Assembly (NCBI RefSeq): GCF_947500065.1
Contig: NZ_CANMQT010000016.1
Coordinates: 1-64,000 of the forward strand
Direction of reading: 5' to 3'
From: an uncultured Aquimarina sp.
GTDB lineage: Bacteria; Bacteroidota; Bacteroidia; Flavobacteriales; Flavobacteriaceae
Length of the DNA stretch: 64,000 nucleotides
Both the position numbers and the translations under genes were made by a program. Below the pieces are notes generated by a model. It saw nothing but the letters and a program-made list of their open reading frames with translations. It did no database searches and was not told the origin of the DNA. Below, piece by piece: positions 41,644-51,471 of the stretch (position 1 is its first letter; each line of letters starts with the position of its first letter).

Positions 41644-43434
41644 ATGGCACTTCAATCTAATATTCAATTATTTATTGGTGGAGTTTCTATAAAAGCATTT
41701 AAGGAACTATCACTACAGCAAGAAATTGATGATCACCATACTTTGGAAATATTATGTCGGAGAGATGTACTAGAAAAAGTTTCAGATCTAAGCCAAGACG
41801 AAAGTAATGACTTCCTAGGACAGACTATTATTCTATCTGTTTCGTCTATAGATACTATTGATGTTTATAAAGAATTGAAATTTAATGGAGTGGTTACTGA
41901 GATCAAAGTGACTAATGGTTTTCATCAATCAATGGGAGATTCTATCTTGATTAAAGCTAAAAGTAATTCAATACTAACCGATGATGGACCACACTATGCA
42001 TCATTTAATGATGAAAACTTAGAATCAATTCTCACGAATGTTTTTCAAAAATACGACCGTTCAAAACTAAATACTACGATAACTACTAGAACCAAGAATA
42101 ATTTACATTATTGTGTGCAACACGAGGAAAGTAGTTTTGAATTTGCCAGTAGATTATCAGCTCAATATGGTGAGTGGTTTTATTACGATGGTGAAAATTT
42201 AGTATTTGGAAAACCATCTGAATCAGAAGAAGTTATGCTTACGTATGGAATGGATTTACAGGAGTTTTCTAGAAGCCTCAATCCGAGATCTAATAGTTAT
42301 TCCTTTTTTACAAATGATTATCTAAATGGTGAGAAACATGAAGTTACGACTTCAGATATTACTAGTTCAATAAATGGACATAATGGATACGCTTCAAATA
42401 AAAGTAAAGAAATGTTTCCTCATAAAACAAACATTTTCTTAAACACTTATAATGACTCGCAAACAAAACAAAGACTCGGTAACCTAGTAAAAGAGCAGAA
42501 AAAAGCAGAGGAAATTAAACAAGTAATTATTAGTGGTAAAAGTGATAATCCGGGAGTGAGTCTAGGAAGAACTGTAAGAATAAAGGAAGATGCTAATAGT
42601 CAGGGTGTTTATAGAATTATTAAGGTAATCCATAAAGCCAATGAAAATGGAAAATATATCAATCACTTTGAAGGAATTGCAATAGATCAAGATGTGTATC
42701 CTAACACAAATATTTTTAAAACTCCTAAAAGTGAAACACAGGTAGCAACTGTTACCGCTAATGATGATCCCGATGGAATTGGGAGAATCAAAGTTCAATT
42801 GGAGTGGCAAAAGCCATTAGGAGTATATACACCTTGGCTTCGAGTAATGACGCCACATTCTGGAGGAGATAAAGGTTTCCATTTTATTCCAGAAGTAGGA
42901 GAGGAAGTACTAATAGGTTTTGAAGGAGGAAATGCAGAAAGACCTTTTGTTATGGGAGCACTTTATAATGGTTCTGCAAATCCAGCTAGTTGGAAAACGG
43001 ATAAAAATAATGTAAAAGCTATTAGAACACGAAGCGGTCATACCATTGAATTAAATGATACTGATAAAGCAGAATTTATTACTATAACAGATAAGAATGA
43101 GAATATCATCCATATCGATACAGCCAATAATAATATTACAATTACGGCATTGGAGAAAATGACATTGAATGCAAAGAATTTTGAATTGAACGTTCAGGAA
43201 GATGCTAATTTTAACATAGGTAGAGATACTACGATTTATACCGAAAAGAATTTTAATACCTCTTCTTCTGACCATACAAATACTGTAGAGAATAAAATGA
43301 AGACTACTATTGGAGGAGATTTAATACAAAATAGTGGTAATGCCGAAATCCAAAGTAAGAGAAATATGAAGATTGCCTGCGGTGCCACTGCTTCTTTTCA
43401 AGGAGGCGGAAATGTAAAAATCAGTAAAGGATAA
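41644..43434 (+). CDS. vgrG: type VI secretion spike protein VgrG
   Basis: Spike tip of the Bacteroidota-type T6SS, 596 aa, puncturing target cells and carrying effectors. The N-terminal gp27-like part (SIKAFKELSLQQEIDDHHTLEILCRRD, YCVQHEESSFEFASRLSAQYGEWFYYDGENLVFGKP) is followed by the gp5 OB-fold (TVTANDDPDGIGRIKVQLEWQKPLGVYTPWLRVMTPHSGGDKGFHFIPEVGEEVLIGFEGGNAERPFVMGALYNG). The C-terminal needle is beta-helical (ENIIHIDTANNNITITALEKMTLNAKNF). Sheath, tube and baseplate genes are not in the window, so this is a satellite effector locus. Confidence 0.93.
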   Translation: MALQSNIQLFIGGVSIKAFKELSLQQEIDDHHTLEILCRRDVLEKVSDLSQDESNDFLGQTIILSVSSIDTIDVYKELKFNGVVTEIKVTNGFHQSMGDSILIKAKSNSILTDDGPHYASFNDENLESILTNVFQKYDRSKLNTTITTRTKNNLHYCVQHEESSFEFASRLSAQYGEWFYYDGENLVFGKPSESEEVMLTYGMDLQEFSRSLNPRSNSYSFFTNDYLNGEKHEVTTSDITSSINGHNGYASNKSKEMFPHKTNIFLNTYNDSQTKQRLGNLVKEQKKAEEIKQVIISGKSDNPGVSLGRTVRIKEDANSQGVYRIIKVIHKANENGKYINHFEGIAIDQDVYPNTNIFKTPKSETQVATVTANDDPDGIGRIKVQLEWQKPLGVYTPWLRVMTPHSGGDKGFHFIPEVGEEVLIGFEGGNAERPFVMGALYNGSANPASWKTDKNNVKAIRTRSGHTIELNDTDKAEFITITDKNENIIHIDTANNNITITALEKMTLNAKNFELNVQEDANFNIGRDTTIYTEKNFNTSSSDHTNTVENKMKTTIGGDLIQNSGNAEIQSKRNMKIACGATASFQGGGNVKISKG

Positions 43435-43458
43435 CTTATTTTTTTAACACACAAGTCA

Positions 43459-44253
43459 ATGATCCCAAGTAAATATACATTTAGAACACAAGAGATACAA
43501 TTACATATCCCTAAAGAAGGGACACAAAGGTATTCGATAGAAAGTTCAAATTTTATTAATTATTCCAGTGCGATACGTTGTACACATAAGAAAGAAGTTT
43601 CTTTTTCTATTCAATACGATGAAGATCAGCCTTATATACGATTTGCGAATATTAATATAGAAAATGAAAAATTTGAATTTTCTGATGGGTCATTAGCGAT
43701 GCAAGATATTATAAAAAGAACAGCTTCTGTTTATGATAAACTTTGTCTGAAACTTTCCTATACGGGCAATGTTGTAGCCATTGATAACATATGCGAACTA
43801 CAGGATATCTGGAATAAAGTAAAAGTATATTTAAAAAGTAAATATAAAGGAAATCAAATACAGCGTTTTATTCTAAAAACTGATGCGATATTAGATTCTG
43901 AAGAAGAAATCATTAAAGATATTTTATTATATCACAACTTTGGTGGATTGGTAAAGTCAATATATCAGAAATATAGTTCAGATTCGTGCAGTAAAACATC
44001 ACAATATTTAGCTACAAAATACGGTAAGATTATAGCAAAGGAAGAAGTTTTATTACAATCAGCTAAAGAAACAGAAGATATTCAATTACAGTTACAAGCA
44101 CATTATCCAGAAAGTAAGGAGTATGTGTCTGTTAATGGAACTTATAATTTTAAAGGTATAGAAGCATCTTGGTTACAACGAGCTTTAATCTCTTACATAG
44201 AAAAATATGGAAGACAAGAATATCACAATATGCTAAGTATAAATCAATTGTAA
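43459..44253 (+). CDS. T6SS-linked hypothetical protein, probable effector adaptor
   Basis: I do not recognise this 264-aa protein by sequence. It has no signal peptide; the N-terminal half is beta-rich (YTFRTQEIQLHIPKEGTQRYSIESSNFINYSSAIRC) and the C-terminal half helical with repeated KYGK/KYGR patterns. It sits 24 bp after vgrG and 4 bp before the PAAR-like effector. Genes in this slot usually encode adaptors or chaperones that load the effector on VgrG, so that role is inferred from position only. Confidence 0.75.
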   Translation: MIPSKYTFRTQEIQLHIPKEGTQRYSIESSNFINYSSAIRCTHKKEVSFSIQYDEDQPYIRFANINIENEKFEFSDGSLAMQDIIKRTASVYDKLCLKLSYTGNVVAIDNICELQDIWNKVKVYLKSKYKGNQIQRFILKTDAILDSEEEIIKDILLYHNFGGLVKSIYQKYSSDSCSKTSQYLATKYGKIIAKEEVLLQSAKETEDIQLQLQAHYPESKEYVSVNGTYNFKGIEASWLQRALISYIEKYGRQEYHNMLSINQL

Positions 44254-44257
44254 AATC

Positions 44258-45925
44258 ATGGCTGGACAATTTGTGAAAAATGGAGCTACTTTAAGTTGTC
44301 CGCTATGCTCTAGCAGCGGAACATTGGTAGTATCACACACCCAAGTGCAATTACAAGATACACCTTGTGCTACTAATGGAGATAGAAGTAAATCTAATCT
44401 TGTTTTTGGTGGAGTTTGCAAAAAATGGAGAAAAAGCCCACCACCATGCGCTAGTGTAATAGCACCTACTCAATGGAACGAAGTAGCCACCGATGTAGAA
44501 ATCGATGGCGAGTTTATGTTGTTAGAAGATTCTACGATTACTTGTAGTACGGGAGGTGTAGATATTGCTATTGATGATACTGTCCAGATAGATGTTCCTA
44601 CAGATTTACCAGATACAGAAAATGCGGTATTAAAAAAGTTTTTAGTTAATATAAGAAGGTCAGACGATTACAAAGGAGAATACGGATTTGATTGGTTACG
44701 TGATGAATATATATATCCAATTAATGCGCCTTTTCCTGTATGCCTTGATGTGGAGGCTCTAAAATTAGAATATAGGACAAAAGATATAGTAAACCCTATT
44801 ACACCATACGGTGAAGATTATTACCCTGCTTGGCTTTCTATTTTTCCTAGTACAACTGATGAAGAATTTGCGCAGGGTTCCAGAATGCATAAAGATGGTG
44901 TAAATTTAGATTTAGAAATAGAAGAATTAGAACCATTGATCAATGATGCTACGGAAATTATTTTTGAATCTAATAATGAATATTTAACGATTACTCCTAA
45001 TAGAATGGATTTAGCAGGACTTATAGGAGGTAAGGAGACGAAAAATTTAGGTAGTACTATACGAGAATACCATGTAGCTGCTAAAGCGATAAACATAAAA
45101 TGCGAAGGAGGAGCTTTGTCTAATCACGAGGAGATCAAAATATTTGCTCAATTAGAAGGAGAAAAAGAAGAAGTAGGCAAATTAATGGTATATAAAAATG
45201 ATGTTATCCCTAAAGCTGAAGTAGTAGTAGTTAATGTAATTACAGGAAGTCCAGCTGCATTAAGCGGAGATTACCAATATGCATTTAAATATCAGTCTTT
45301 TAATCAAGCATTGATAAGAGCAGAGGTTAAAGTAGATATTCGTTTTGATATCAATAGTTTACCATCAAACGATTTCGATGTAGTTCAATTTAAACTTAAT
45401 TATATTAACTCTTCAGGTAATATTGGTGTACATGCAGGAGAAGCCTTTTTAAGAGATTTGCAAATGTTATATGAAAAGTATGGATCACATTCTCCAAGAA
45501 ATAATGCTGCCATTGATTCAAATTTAAATAATCGAACGTATTTATTTTATACTTCTATTATCGCACAAACTAATTATGCCGATGGCACTTACCAGAGAAC
45601 GGAAGGTATAGCTTCTGCTGATTTAAGTAATTTCTCAAATTGTTCATGTGTGGTTTGGGGTAATGCTTATACTATGTTCGGAACGGCACTCATTGATAAT
45701 TATGTAGTAGTTCATGAAGCTGGTCACTCTCTTTCTTTACCCCACTCTTTTGATGAAGGTTTTCCAAAACCTCATGTGTTTCATATAGGTTTTACAGATA
45801 ATTATATGGATTATATTCAACAAGCAGACGGAACTGCCAATCCATTTACAGGAAAGATGACTTCTTTTTTTAAATGGCAATGGGATATTATGAGGGCGGA
45901 CAGAAGTTTAATTTTTAACTATTAA
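44258..45925 (+). CDS. PAAR-like T6SS effector with C-terminal metalloprotease domain
   Basis: A 555-aa fused effector. The N-terminal ~120 residues (FVKNGATLSCPLCSSSGTLVVSHTQVQ, NLVFGGVCKKW, DSTITCSTGGVDIAI) form a DUF4280/PAAR-like tip domain that would cap VgrG. A middle region follows. The C-terminal ~170 residues carry VVHEAGHSLSLPHSFDE, an HExxHxxxxxH zinc site, and a likely Met-turn DNYMDYI, indicating a metzincin-like toxin. The gene begins 4 bp after the adaptor candidate, and the following lipoprotein is the likely immunity protein. Confidence 0.88.
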   Translation: MAGQFVKNGATLSCPLCSSSGTLVVSHTQVQLQDTPCATNGDRSKSNLVFGGVCKKWRKSPPPCASVIAPTQWNEVATDVEIDGEFMLLEDSTITCSTGGVDIAIDDTVQIDVPTDLPDTENAVLKKFLVNIRRSDDYKGEYGFDWLRDEYIYPINAPFPVCLDVEALKLEYRTKDIVNPITPYGEDYYPAWLSIFPSTTDEEFAQGSRMHKDGVNLDLEIEELEPLINDATEIIFESNNEYLTITPNRMDLAGLIGGKETKNLGSTIREYHVAAKAINIKCEGGALSNHEEIKIFAQLEGEKEEVGKLMVYKNDVIPKAEVVVVNVITGSPAALSGDYQYAFKYQSFNQALIRAEVKVDIRFDINSLPSNDFDVVQFKLNYINSSGNIGVHAGEAFLRDLQMLYEKYGSHSPRNNAAIDSNLNNRTYLFYTSIIAQTNYADGTYQRTEGIASADLSNFSNCSCVVWGNAYTMFGTALIDNYVVVHEAGHSLSLPHSFDEGFPKPHVFHIGFTDNYMDYIQQADGTANPFTGKMTSFFKWQWDIMRADRSLIFNY

Positions 45926-45927
45926 AG

Positions 45928-46377
45928 ATGAATAACATGATTCATAGAACTATAATTTTAATAACATTGTTATTCCTCAATTCATGCTCAAGTCAGAAAA
46001 GTAAGAAAGCTGATAGTCAGAGTGTTCAAGATGAAAATGAACTTGAAATTATTTGTTTCCATAAAACATTGAAAGGAGAAAAAGAAATATATAAAATCTC
46101 TGAAGATATACTTTATTCATTTGGAAAAGAAGAAAAAATAAAATCAAAACAATACAATAATGTTCGAAATATACCTGAACAAATACTAGAAAAAAATCAA
46201 AAATTAGGTTGTGGTACTTGTGTTGATGGAATGGATTATAAATTCGTTTTTAAGAATAGAAATGCAGAAGTTATATGGGAAATTCAGGCGGGATATGATA
46301 TTCCCGAGCAGTATGAGCAGTATTTCAATTTGTTAATTAGTATTTCTGATACACAAGTAGGATCTAATAGGGATTGA
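45928..46377 (+). CDS. lipoprotein, probable immunity to the PAAR-metalloprotease
   Basis: A 149-aa lipoprotein: MNNMIHRTIILITLLFLNSCSSQKSKK has a lipobox LNSC; MIHRTI is an alternative start. The mature domain has two cysteines in KLGCGTCVDGM and ends in beta strands (YKFVFKNRNAEVIWEIQAGYDI). It starts 2 bp after the effector stop, the usual immunity position, and its envelope location would suit protection against a periplasm-active protease. No known family recognised. Confidence 0.78.
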   Translation: MNNMIHRTIILITLLFLNSCSSQKSKKADSQSVQDENELEIICFHKTLKGEKEIYKISEDILYSFGKEEKIKSKQYNNVRNIPEQILEKNQKLGCGTCVDGMDYKFVFKNRNAEVIWEIQAGYDIPEQYEQYFNLLISISDTQVGSNRD

Positions 46378-46488
46378 TGTGAATTTATAATATCAATACA
46401 TAAACTTAAAATAAATACAATTAGATTTTGACAATACGATAATCACCAGTTCCTAAATAACCAAGATATATATTAAAAAAAATATTAT

Positions 46489-47979
46489 ATGAGTGGACAT
46501 AATCAGGAAGTAACTAATGTTGCAAGACAATTAATGGAGGCTCGTTCTAAAAGAATTGAGGAAGTTAATAGAAATTGGGCGGATAATGCAAATCAAACAA
46601 CTTTTGCTACCAATGAAGCAGAGGAAGGGCTACTTGATTCATATTTTGCAGAACAAATAAAAAGACAATTCGGAATACCAGATGGAACTTATACATATTC
46701 ATTCGGAGGAGCTAATAATACCGATACTATAGCTCGTAAAAAAAGTACAGCTCAGATAATTTTTGATAGAGTTTCTCCAGAATTATCTGAGAGTAAGCAA
46801 CACACGGCTATTGAATTGATTGTTGCTGCATTGGTAAACGATAGTTATGATGGAGCTAATGGAGATACTGTGACGTTTGAGATTTTTAAAACAGAAGAAA
46901 GGATTTCTTATCAAAAAATAAATAATGGTGTTCTAGGCGGAGAAGCTTATATCGTAGTAAAGGGTTTTGCATTAAAAGATAAAGAAGCAGTCATAGAAAT
47001 TTTCGAGAAGAGTCCATTCTTACTTATGGAAAGCGAAACAGCTCTTACAGTTATCCAATATGATTCTTTAGATGCAGAAGAACCGAATGAAAAAGTAAAT
47101 AAAACACAGTTAAAAGCTAAGTTTAATGATAATGGAGAAGCAGTGACTAAAATCAAGTTTCGTCCAAAAGTAGAAGATCCTGATACAGTCTATCAAAATT
47201 GGCAAGAAAAATTCAAACCTACCGTTGAAAGAACTGAAAACGAATCTGGTTTAGTTGAAACTAGCATTCGTCCTGTGCCAAGGCCTGATGATCTTAATAC
47301 TGCGGTAACACCAACCAATTACCAGCCAATTCAAATTGTGGATTTACTATATTTAAAGGTTAATGTGCAAGGACAAAAAATGTATGATGAGGAGTTTTTA
47401 AATGAGAATTCTAATTCGTATTTTAAACTAACAAAGAATACCTCTTGGGCACATAGTGCGTTTGGTAATTTAATTGCACAATTTGAATCAGGAGATGATT
47501 ATAACATATGTAATAGAACTTTCCCACCACCGTTAAGAGTTGTGCGCAGTTTAAATGTAGTTGAAACCCCTATCAGTGAAATTCAAAGACAACAGAGCAG
47601 GGAATTCCGTACAATATTTGCCGTTGGACGATATCAAGTAATTCCAATAACAATGAATGAAGCTGTAGCTGCCTTAAATCTTGATGTAAGTGGAAATTTT
47701 GATGAAGAAACACAAGATAGAGTATTTGATGAATACTTAATAGATATTAAAAGACCTCCAATTATTGCTTATCTTGAAGGAGATGGTGATCTTGGAGATG
47801 CAATGTGGGAAGCTGCGAGAGAATGGGCAAGTATTGGTGTGGAGAGAGGAAGACCAATTAGTAGAGGAAGAATTGCAACTGGAGGAGAATCGTATTATGC
47901 GGGAGATGGTTTTAATCGTGCGCACATAACTCCAGAAGAAATTAGAGAAGCACTAATAAATTCAAAAAATGGGCAATAG
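46489..47979 (+). CDS. T6SS effector candidate with lysozyme-like C-terminal domain
   Basis: A 496-aa protein without signal peptide. The N-terminal ~300 residues are not recognised (charged and beta-rich). The C-terminal part SAFGNLIAQFESGDDYNICNRTF, FAVGRYQVIPITMNEAVAALNLDVSGNFDEETQDRVFDEYLIDIKRPPIIAYLEGDGD fits a lysozyme-like muramidase fold: catalytic Glu in FESGDDYN and the GRYQVIP segment typical of phage-type lysozymes and transglycosylases. It likely cleaves peptidoglycan of rivals after T6SS delivery. The gene overlaps the next by 11 bp, giving an effector-immunity pair. Confidence 0.83.
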   Translation: MSGHNQEVTNVARQLMEARSKRIEEVNRNWADNANQTTFATNEAEEGLLDSYFAEQIKRQFGIPDGTYTYSFGGANNTDTIARKKSTAQIIFDRVSPELSESKQHTAIELIVAALVNDSYDGANGDTVTFEIFKTEERISYQKINNGVLGGEAYIVVKGFALKDKEAVIEIFEKSPFLLMESETALTVIQYDSLDAEEPNEKVNKTQLKAKFNDNGEAVTKIKFRPKVEDPDTVYQNWQEKFKPTVERTENESGLVETSIRPVPRPDDLNTAVTPTNYQPIQIVDLLYLKVNVQGQKMYDEEFLNENSNSYFKLTKNTSWAHSAFGNLIAQFESGDDYNICNRTFPPPLRVVRSLNVVETPISEIQRQQSREFRTIFAVGRYQVIPITMNEAVAALNLDVSGNFDEETQDRVFDEYLIDIKRPPIIAYLEGDGDLGDAMWEAAREWASIGVERGRPISRGRIATGGESYYAGDGFNRAHITPEEIREALINSKNGQ

Positions 47980-48406
47980 TATTTTTCCAACTCAGTATAA
48001 ATTAATGTTCATAACCGTTTTATGGTTTACTATAGTAGGTTGTAGTAATATAGTTATACAGGAGAATCCGAACTCTCAAATAAGTGAAATAAGACAAACT
48101 AACAAAAAGAAAACCAATTCTTTTACCCATAGTTGTGGCTCTGGGTGTGCTATGACTTATGAAGAAATTGAAGTGATTACAAAAGGAACATTTCATAAAG
48201 CGAAATTTAAAGTTACTACGTATATAAATGAAAAAATAGTAGAAGAGGATACATTAAATTATAATATTAATTGCAAAAGTGATTTGGCCATATCAATAAT
48301 ATATGAAAACGATAAGGAAAATATTCTTAACAGCTCTAATGTCTTGGAACAAGTGAAATATGTTTTTAAGAGATATGCAGATCAAATTTGTTCGAATACA
48401 AAGTAA
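47969..48406 (+). CDS. lipoprotein, probable immunity to the muramidase effector
   Basis: A 145-aa protein with a hydrophobic leader and lipobox (LWFTIVGCSN), hence periplasmic or outer-membrane anchored, where an anti-muramidase immunity protein should act. A Cys pair in SCGSGCAM and further Cys near the end (INCKSD, DQICSN) suggest disulfides. The start overlaps the muramidase gene by 11 bp, indicating translational coupling. Unrelated in sequence to the other immunity candidate. Confidence 0.78.
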   Translation: MGNSIFPTQYKLMFITVLWFTIVGCSNIVIQENPNSQISEIRQTNKKKTNSFTHSCGSGCAMTYEEIEVITKGTFHKAKFKVTTYINEKIVEEDTLNYNINCKSDLAISIIYENDKENILNSSNVLEQVKYVFKRYADQICSNTK

Positions 48407-48577
48407 ACTTAAAAGTTTTGATCTAGCATAGAATAATATTATCACAATACTAATTACTATTCAAGGTCTGTACATTTAGATTCAGAAATTTTAATAAATG
48501 AAAGCGATGCCTATCAATCAAGGACTGAATTGCTTTGACCAGCAATTTCTTGAACTTTAAAAAAATCTAATAATTCT

Positions 48578-49231
48578 TTAGTCTACTAACCCTAACCTGA
48601 TCGCATGTTTTGCTAAACCTACTACATTTTTTACATTGAGTTTAGAAATCAAACTAGTCCGATATCCTTCTATGGTGTATTTGCTTAAAAAAAGCTTGTC
48701 TGCGATCTCCTGCGTAGTATATTCTTTCGCGATTAATTGTAATATTTCTTTTTCTCGTTTACTTAAGTTTACTTCATTATTTTGCTTCCGCTCAAAAATA
48801 CTTTTTGTGTATACTTCTTTGATACTATCAGAAAAATAATTAGAACCATTTAGGATTGTTTCGATGGCTTCTAAAAGCTCTTCTTTTTTAGCATTTTTTG
48901 GGATGTACCCGTTTACATTAGCTTGTGTTAACTCATATATCTTTTGTGGATCTGATAACATGCTGACTATAAGTGTTTTTATGGTTGGGTGATGCTCTTT
49001 AATATGTTGGTTAAGAGCAACTCCATCCATTTTGGGCATATTAATATCTAATATTGCCAGATCAATTTGATCAGATATATTAATGTCCAAGTATTTTTTA
49101 AGTTCCATACCATTGCTCGCTGTGTAAACAATTTCATAATCGGATTCGTGCGATATGATACTTAGGAGACCATCTAAAAACATTTTATGATCATCGGCAA
49201 CAACTAACTTATATTTGTTTTTTTTTGTCAT
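48578..49231 (-). CDS. LuxR/NarL-type response regulator
   Basis: Transcription factor of a two-component system, 217 aa. The receiver domain (KLVVADDHKMFLDGL, phospho-acceptor Asp in LAILDINMPKMDG, then LIVSM and Lys in IPKNAKKEEL) is followed by a LuxR-type helix-turn-helix (NLSKREKEILQLIAKEYTTQEIADKLFLSKYTIEGYRTSLISKLN). Its start overlaps the histidine kinase gene by 23 bp, so the pair is translationally coupled. Targets unknown. Confidence 0.95.
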   Translation of the reverse strand: MTKKNKYKLVVADDHKMFLDGLLSIISHESDYEIVYTASNGMELKKYLDINISDQIDLAILDINMPKMDGVALNQHIKEHHPTIKTLIVSMLSDPQKIYELTQANVNGYIPKNAKKEELLEAIETILNGSNYFSDSIKEVYTKSIFERKQNNEVNLSKREKEILQLIAKEYTTQEIADKLFLSKYTIEGYRTSLISKLNVKNVVGLAKHAIRLGLVD

Positions 49232-51131
49232 TTAGTATTGTAGGTATTTCAATCCGTATAGCTGTTCCTCTGTTAATTGCAGAATCAATATCAATTTTTG
49301 CTTTTAATAACGTTAGACGTTTTTTAATATTTTGTAATCCAATACCATTCGTTTCTTTTTTCGCATCAAAGCCAATACCATCATCTTCAAAAATAATTTC
49401 TATTGAATCACTATAAGCGTTAAGACAAACCTCGATTACTTTTGCTTTGGCGTGCTTTAAGGCATTTGTCATTAATTCCTGAATAATTTTAAAAATTTCT
49501 ACTTTCTGGTTATCATCAATGATATTAATTTTTTCTACAGGATGAGGTATGAATGTGATTTCGGGATCTGTAACTTTTTCTATAGTATTAATATAATCAG
49601 TTATGTAGTTTGTAAAAGCTGTTTGATTAATCTTTTTTGGAATAAGGTTGTGAGATATCTCACGTACTTGTTCATAGGTGTCATCAAGCTGATTGATGAT
49701 AGTATCCTGAATACCCTTGTCTTTCTGTATATCTATCATTTGCAACTTTATCGCAGCTAGATTCCCACCAATGCTATCGTGTAATTCTCTAGCAATTCTA
49801 TTTCGCTCTTCGTTTTGAGCAATTACATAAGTGTTAGCTAGTTTTAGTTCTTGCTCTTTTAAAAAAGATGTGATTTTCTGTTTATTAATTTCTTCTTTTT
49901 GAGCATTGTATTTGTTTTTTACTTGTAATTTCTGGTAGTAAACTAATAACAAACCAATAATTGGTATAAGTACAATGATAAAACCAATAATGTAAAACCG
50001 TTTTAATAAACGCTGGCGTTTAATTTCAGCTTCTTTTAATAACTGATCTTCTTTTAGGACTAGAATTTCTTTCTCTTTCGTTGCCGTTTCATATTTTACT
50101 TCTAATTCGGTAATTTCTTTTCGTTGTTTTCTATTATTTAAAGAATCTCTAAGTATGTGGAACTGAACAAGGGCATCATTTGCAGATTCATGATTATCAG
50201 CATCTTTATAAACTGTTACCAGGTTTTCATAAATATTGGTCTGTATTTCTAGATTAGAAATATCCTTGGCTTTTATCATGGCATTAGTAAGCATTTGTAC
50301 AGCTTCAGAATGATCACCAAGAATCCCTATTATTACTGCTTTATGTATAATTGCATTTAAGCTTTTATCTACAAAACCGTGAGCATCTGCAATCTGTTTA
50401 CTTTTTTCATAATATTCAATTGCCTGATTGTATTTTTTATTCTCATAAAGAACCGATCCTAGGTTAAGAGCTATTGTAGCGGAAACCTTTGGATCTTTAT
50501 CGGGAGGCATCATTTCAAATGCTCTTAAAAAATATTTTTCGGCATTTTTAAAATCTTTTTTAAAAAAATATATAGTACCGATATTCACGTAGTTACCATA
50601 GACCGCTTGGTCACTTACTGCACTATCGATACTTTCTTGTAAAAATCGTATAGCTTTATCAAATTCCTTTTTATTCGCATATAAAAGTCCTAGATCAGAT
50701 TTTACTTTAGAAATCATATCTTGATAGCTTATTTCTTCAGAAATTTTAAGACTTTTATACAAAAGCTCTATGGCATTGTCAATTTGCCCTTTTCTGCGGT
50801 GACTCGAACCCAACAAGCGATATGCTTTAGCCTTATATTTTTTATCCCTAAGATGGATTAAGGAGGCTCTGGTATAGTACATTGATGAATCTACAACACC
50901 AATAGAATTGAAATAGCTTCCTAAATAAAGTTTAGCCTTTGCTTTTATGGAATCTAGGTGTTTTTTATTCTTAGAAATTTGAGACAAAACCATATAAGAG
51001 TAGGCAGGATTTGTGTCTAACGAATCAATTGCGCTATCTAGTTTTATGGTAACTGATTTTTGCCCAAAACAAAGAAAAGAACCGCAAAACGATATAAGTA
51101 TGAATATTTTTCTAATATATACTATATTCAT
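49209..51131 (-). CDS. TPR-containing sensor histidine kinase
   Basis: A 640-aa sensor kinase. A signal/anchor (KIFILISFCGSFLCFG) is followed by periplasmic TPR repeats (about 30-360, for example AKAYRLLGSSHRRKGQIDNAIELLYKSLKI), a transmembrane helix (FYIIGFIIVLIPIIGLLLVYY), a coiled coil, and a HisKA_3/HATPase module: ERNRIARELHDSIGGNLAAIKLQ with the phosphorylated His, ELMTNALKHAKAK, FEDDGIGFD and NGIGLQNIKKRL. This domain set is the NarX/DegS-like type paired with NarL regulators, as here. The stimulus is unknown. Confidence 0.94.
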   Translation of the reverse strand: MNIVYIRKIFILISFCGSFLCFGQKSVTIKLDSAIDSLDTNPAYSYMVLSQISKNKKHLDSIKAKAKLYLGSYFNSIGVVDSSMYYTRASLIHLRDKKYKAKAYRLLGSSHRRKGQIDNAIELLYKSLKISEEISYQDMISKVKSDLGLLYANKKEFDKAIRFLQESIDSAVSDQAVYGNYVNIGTIYFFKKDFKNAEKYFLRAFEMMPPDKDPKVSATIALNLGSVLYENKKYNQAIEYYEKSKQIADAHGFVDKSLNAIIHKAVIIGILGDHSEAVQMLTNAMIKAKDISNLEIQTNIYENLVTVYKDADNHESANDALVQFHILRDSLNNRKQRKEITELEVKYETATKEKEILVLKEDQLLKEAEIKRQRLLKRFYIIGFIIVLIPIIGLLLVYYQKLQVKNKYNAQKEEINKQKITSFLKEQELKLANTYVIAQNEERNRIARELHDSIGGNLAAIKLQMIDIQKDKGIQDTIINQLDDTYEQVREISHNLIPKKINQTAFTNYITDYINTIEKVTDPEITFIPHPVEKINIIDDNQKVEIFKIIQELMTNALKHAKAKVIEVCLNAYSDSIEIIFEDDGIGFDAKKETNGIGLQNIKKRLTLLKAKIDIDSAINRGTAIRIEIPTILNDKKKQI

Positions 51132-51471
51132 TAAGCTTGTGTAAAATAATAAATTGGTCTATGTACGAAGGTAAAGATTCCGAAGTAAAGAGTTATTAAA
51201 GTTATGAGTATTTAATAAAACTTAACAGAATTAATCAAAATTTAGTATTTTTCTTTCTTTCTTAAGAGCCTGTATTATAGATAAATAAATCAAATATTTG
51301 TTTTTGGAATTATTATTTTGTGTTTTTTTATTGACGTTTTTATTGACGTTTTTTGGCAAAAAAATAACAGTAAAAAAAAGTAAAAGACTAGTTGTTTTTC
51401 TTCTTAAAATCAGCTTTGCATCGTATCTTTATAGAGTAATTAGAATAACTCTCTTTCTCTAAATTTTTTCT
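51132..51471. other. 340-bp divergent intergenic region, kinase/cydA
   Basis: This gap lies between the divergent kinase and cydA genes and must hold both promoters. I see a direct repeat TTTTTATTGACG twice in a row (51336-51360) and no ORF or hairpin. CGTATCTTTATAG, about 45 bp before the cydA ATG, is a loose match to the Bacteroidota -7 element TANNTTTG; I would not call it firmly. Confidence 0.3.

Noticed and set aside
51132-51471. Riboswitch or leader upstream of cydA
   Set aside because: No conserved riboswitch core or stable stem; only an AT-rich stretch with a short direct repeat.
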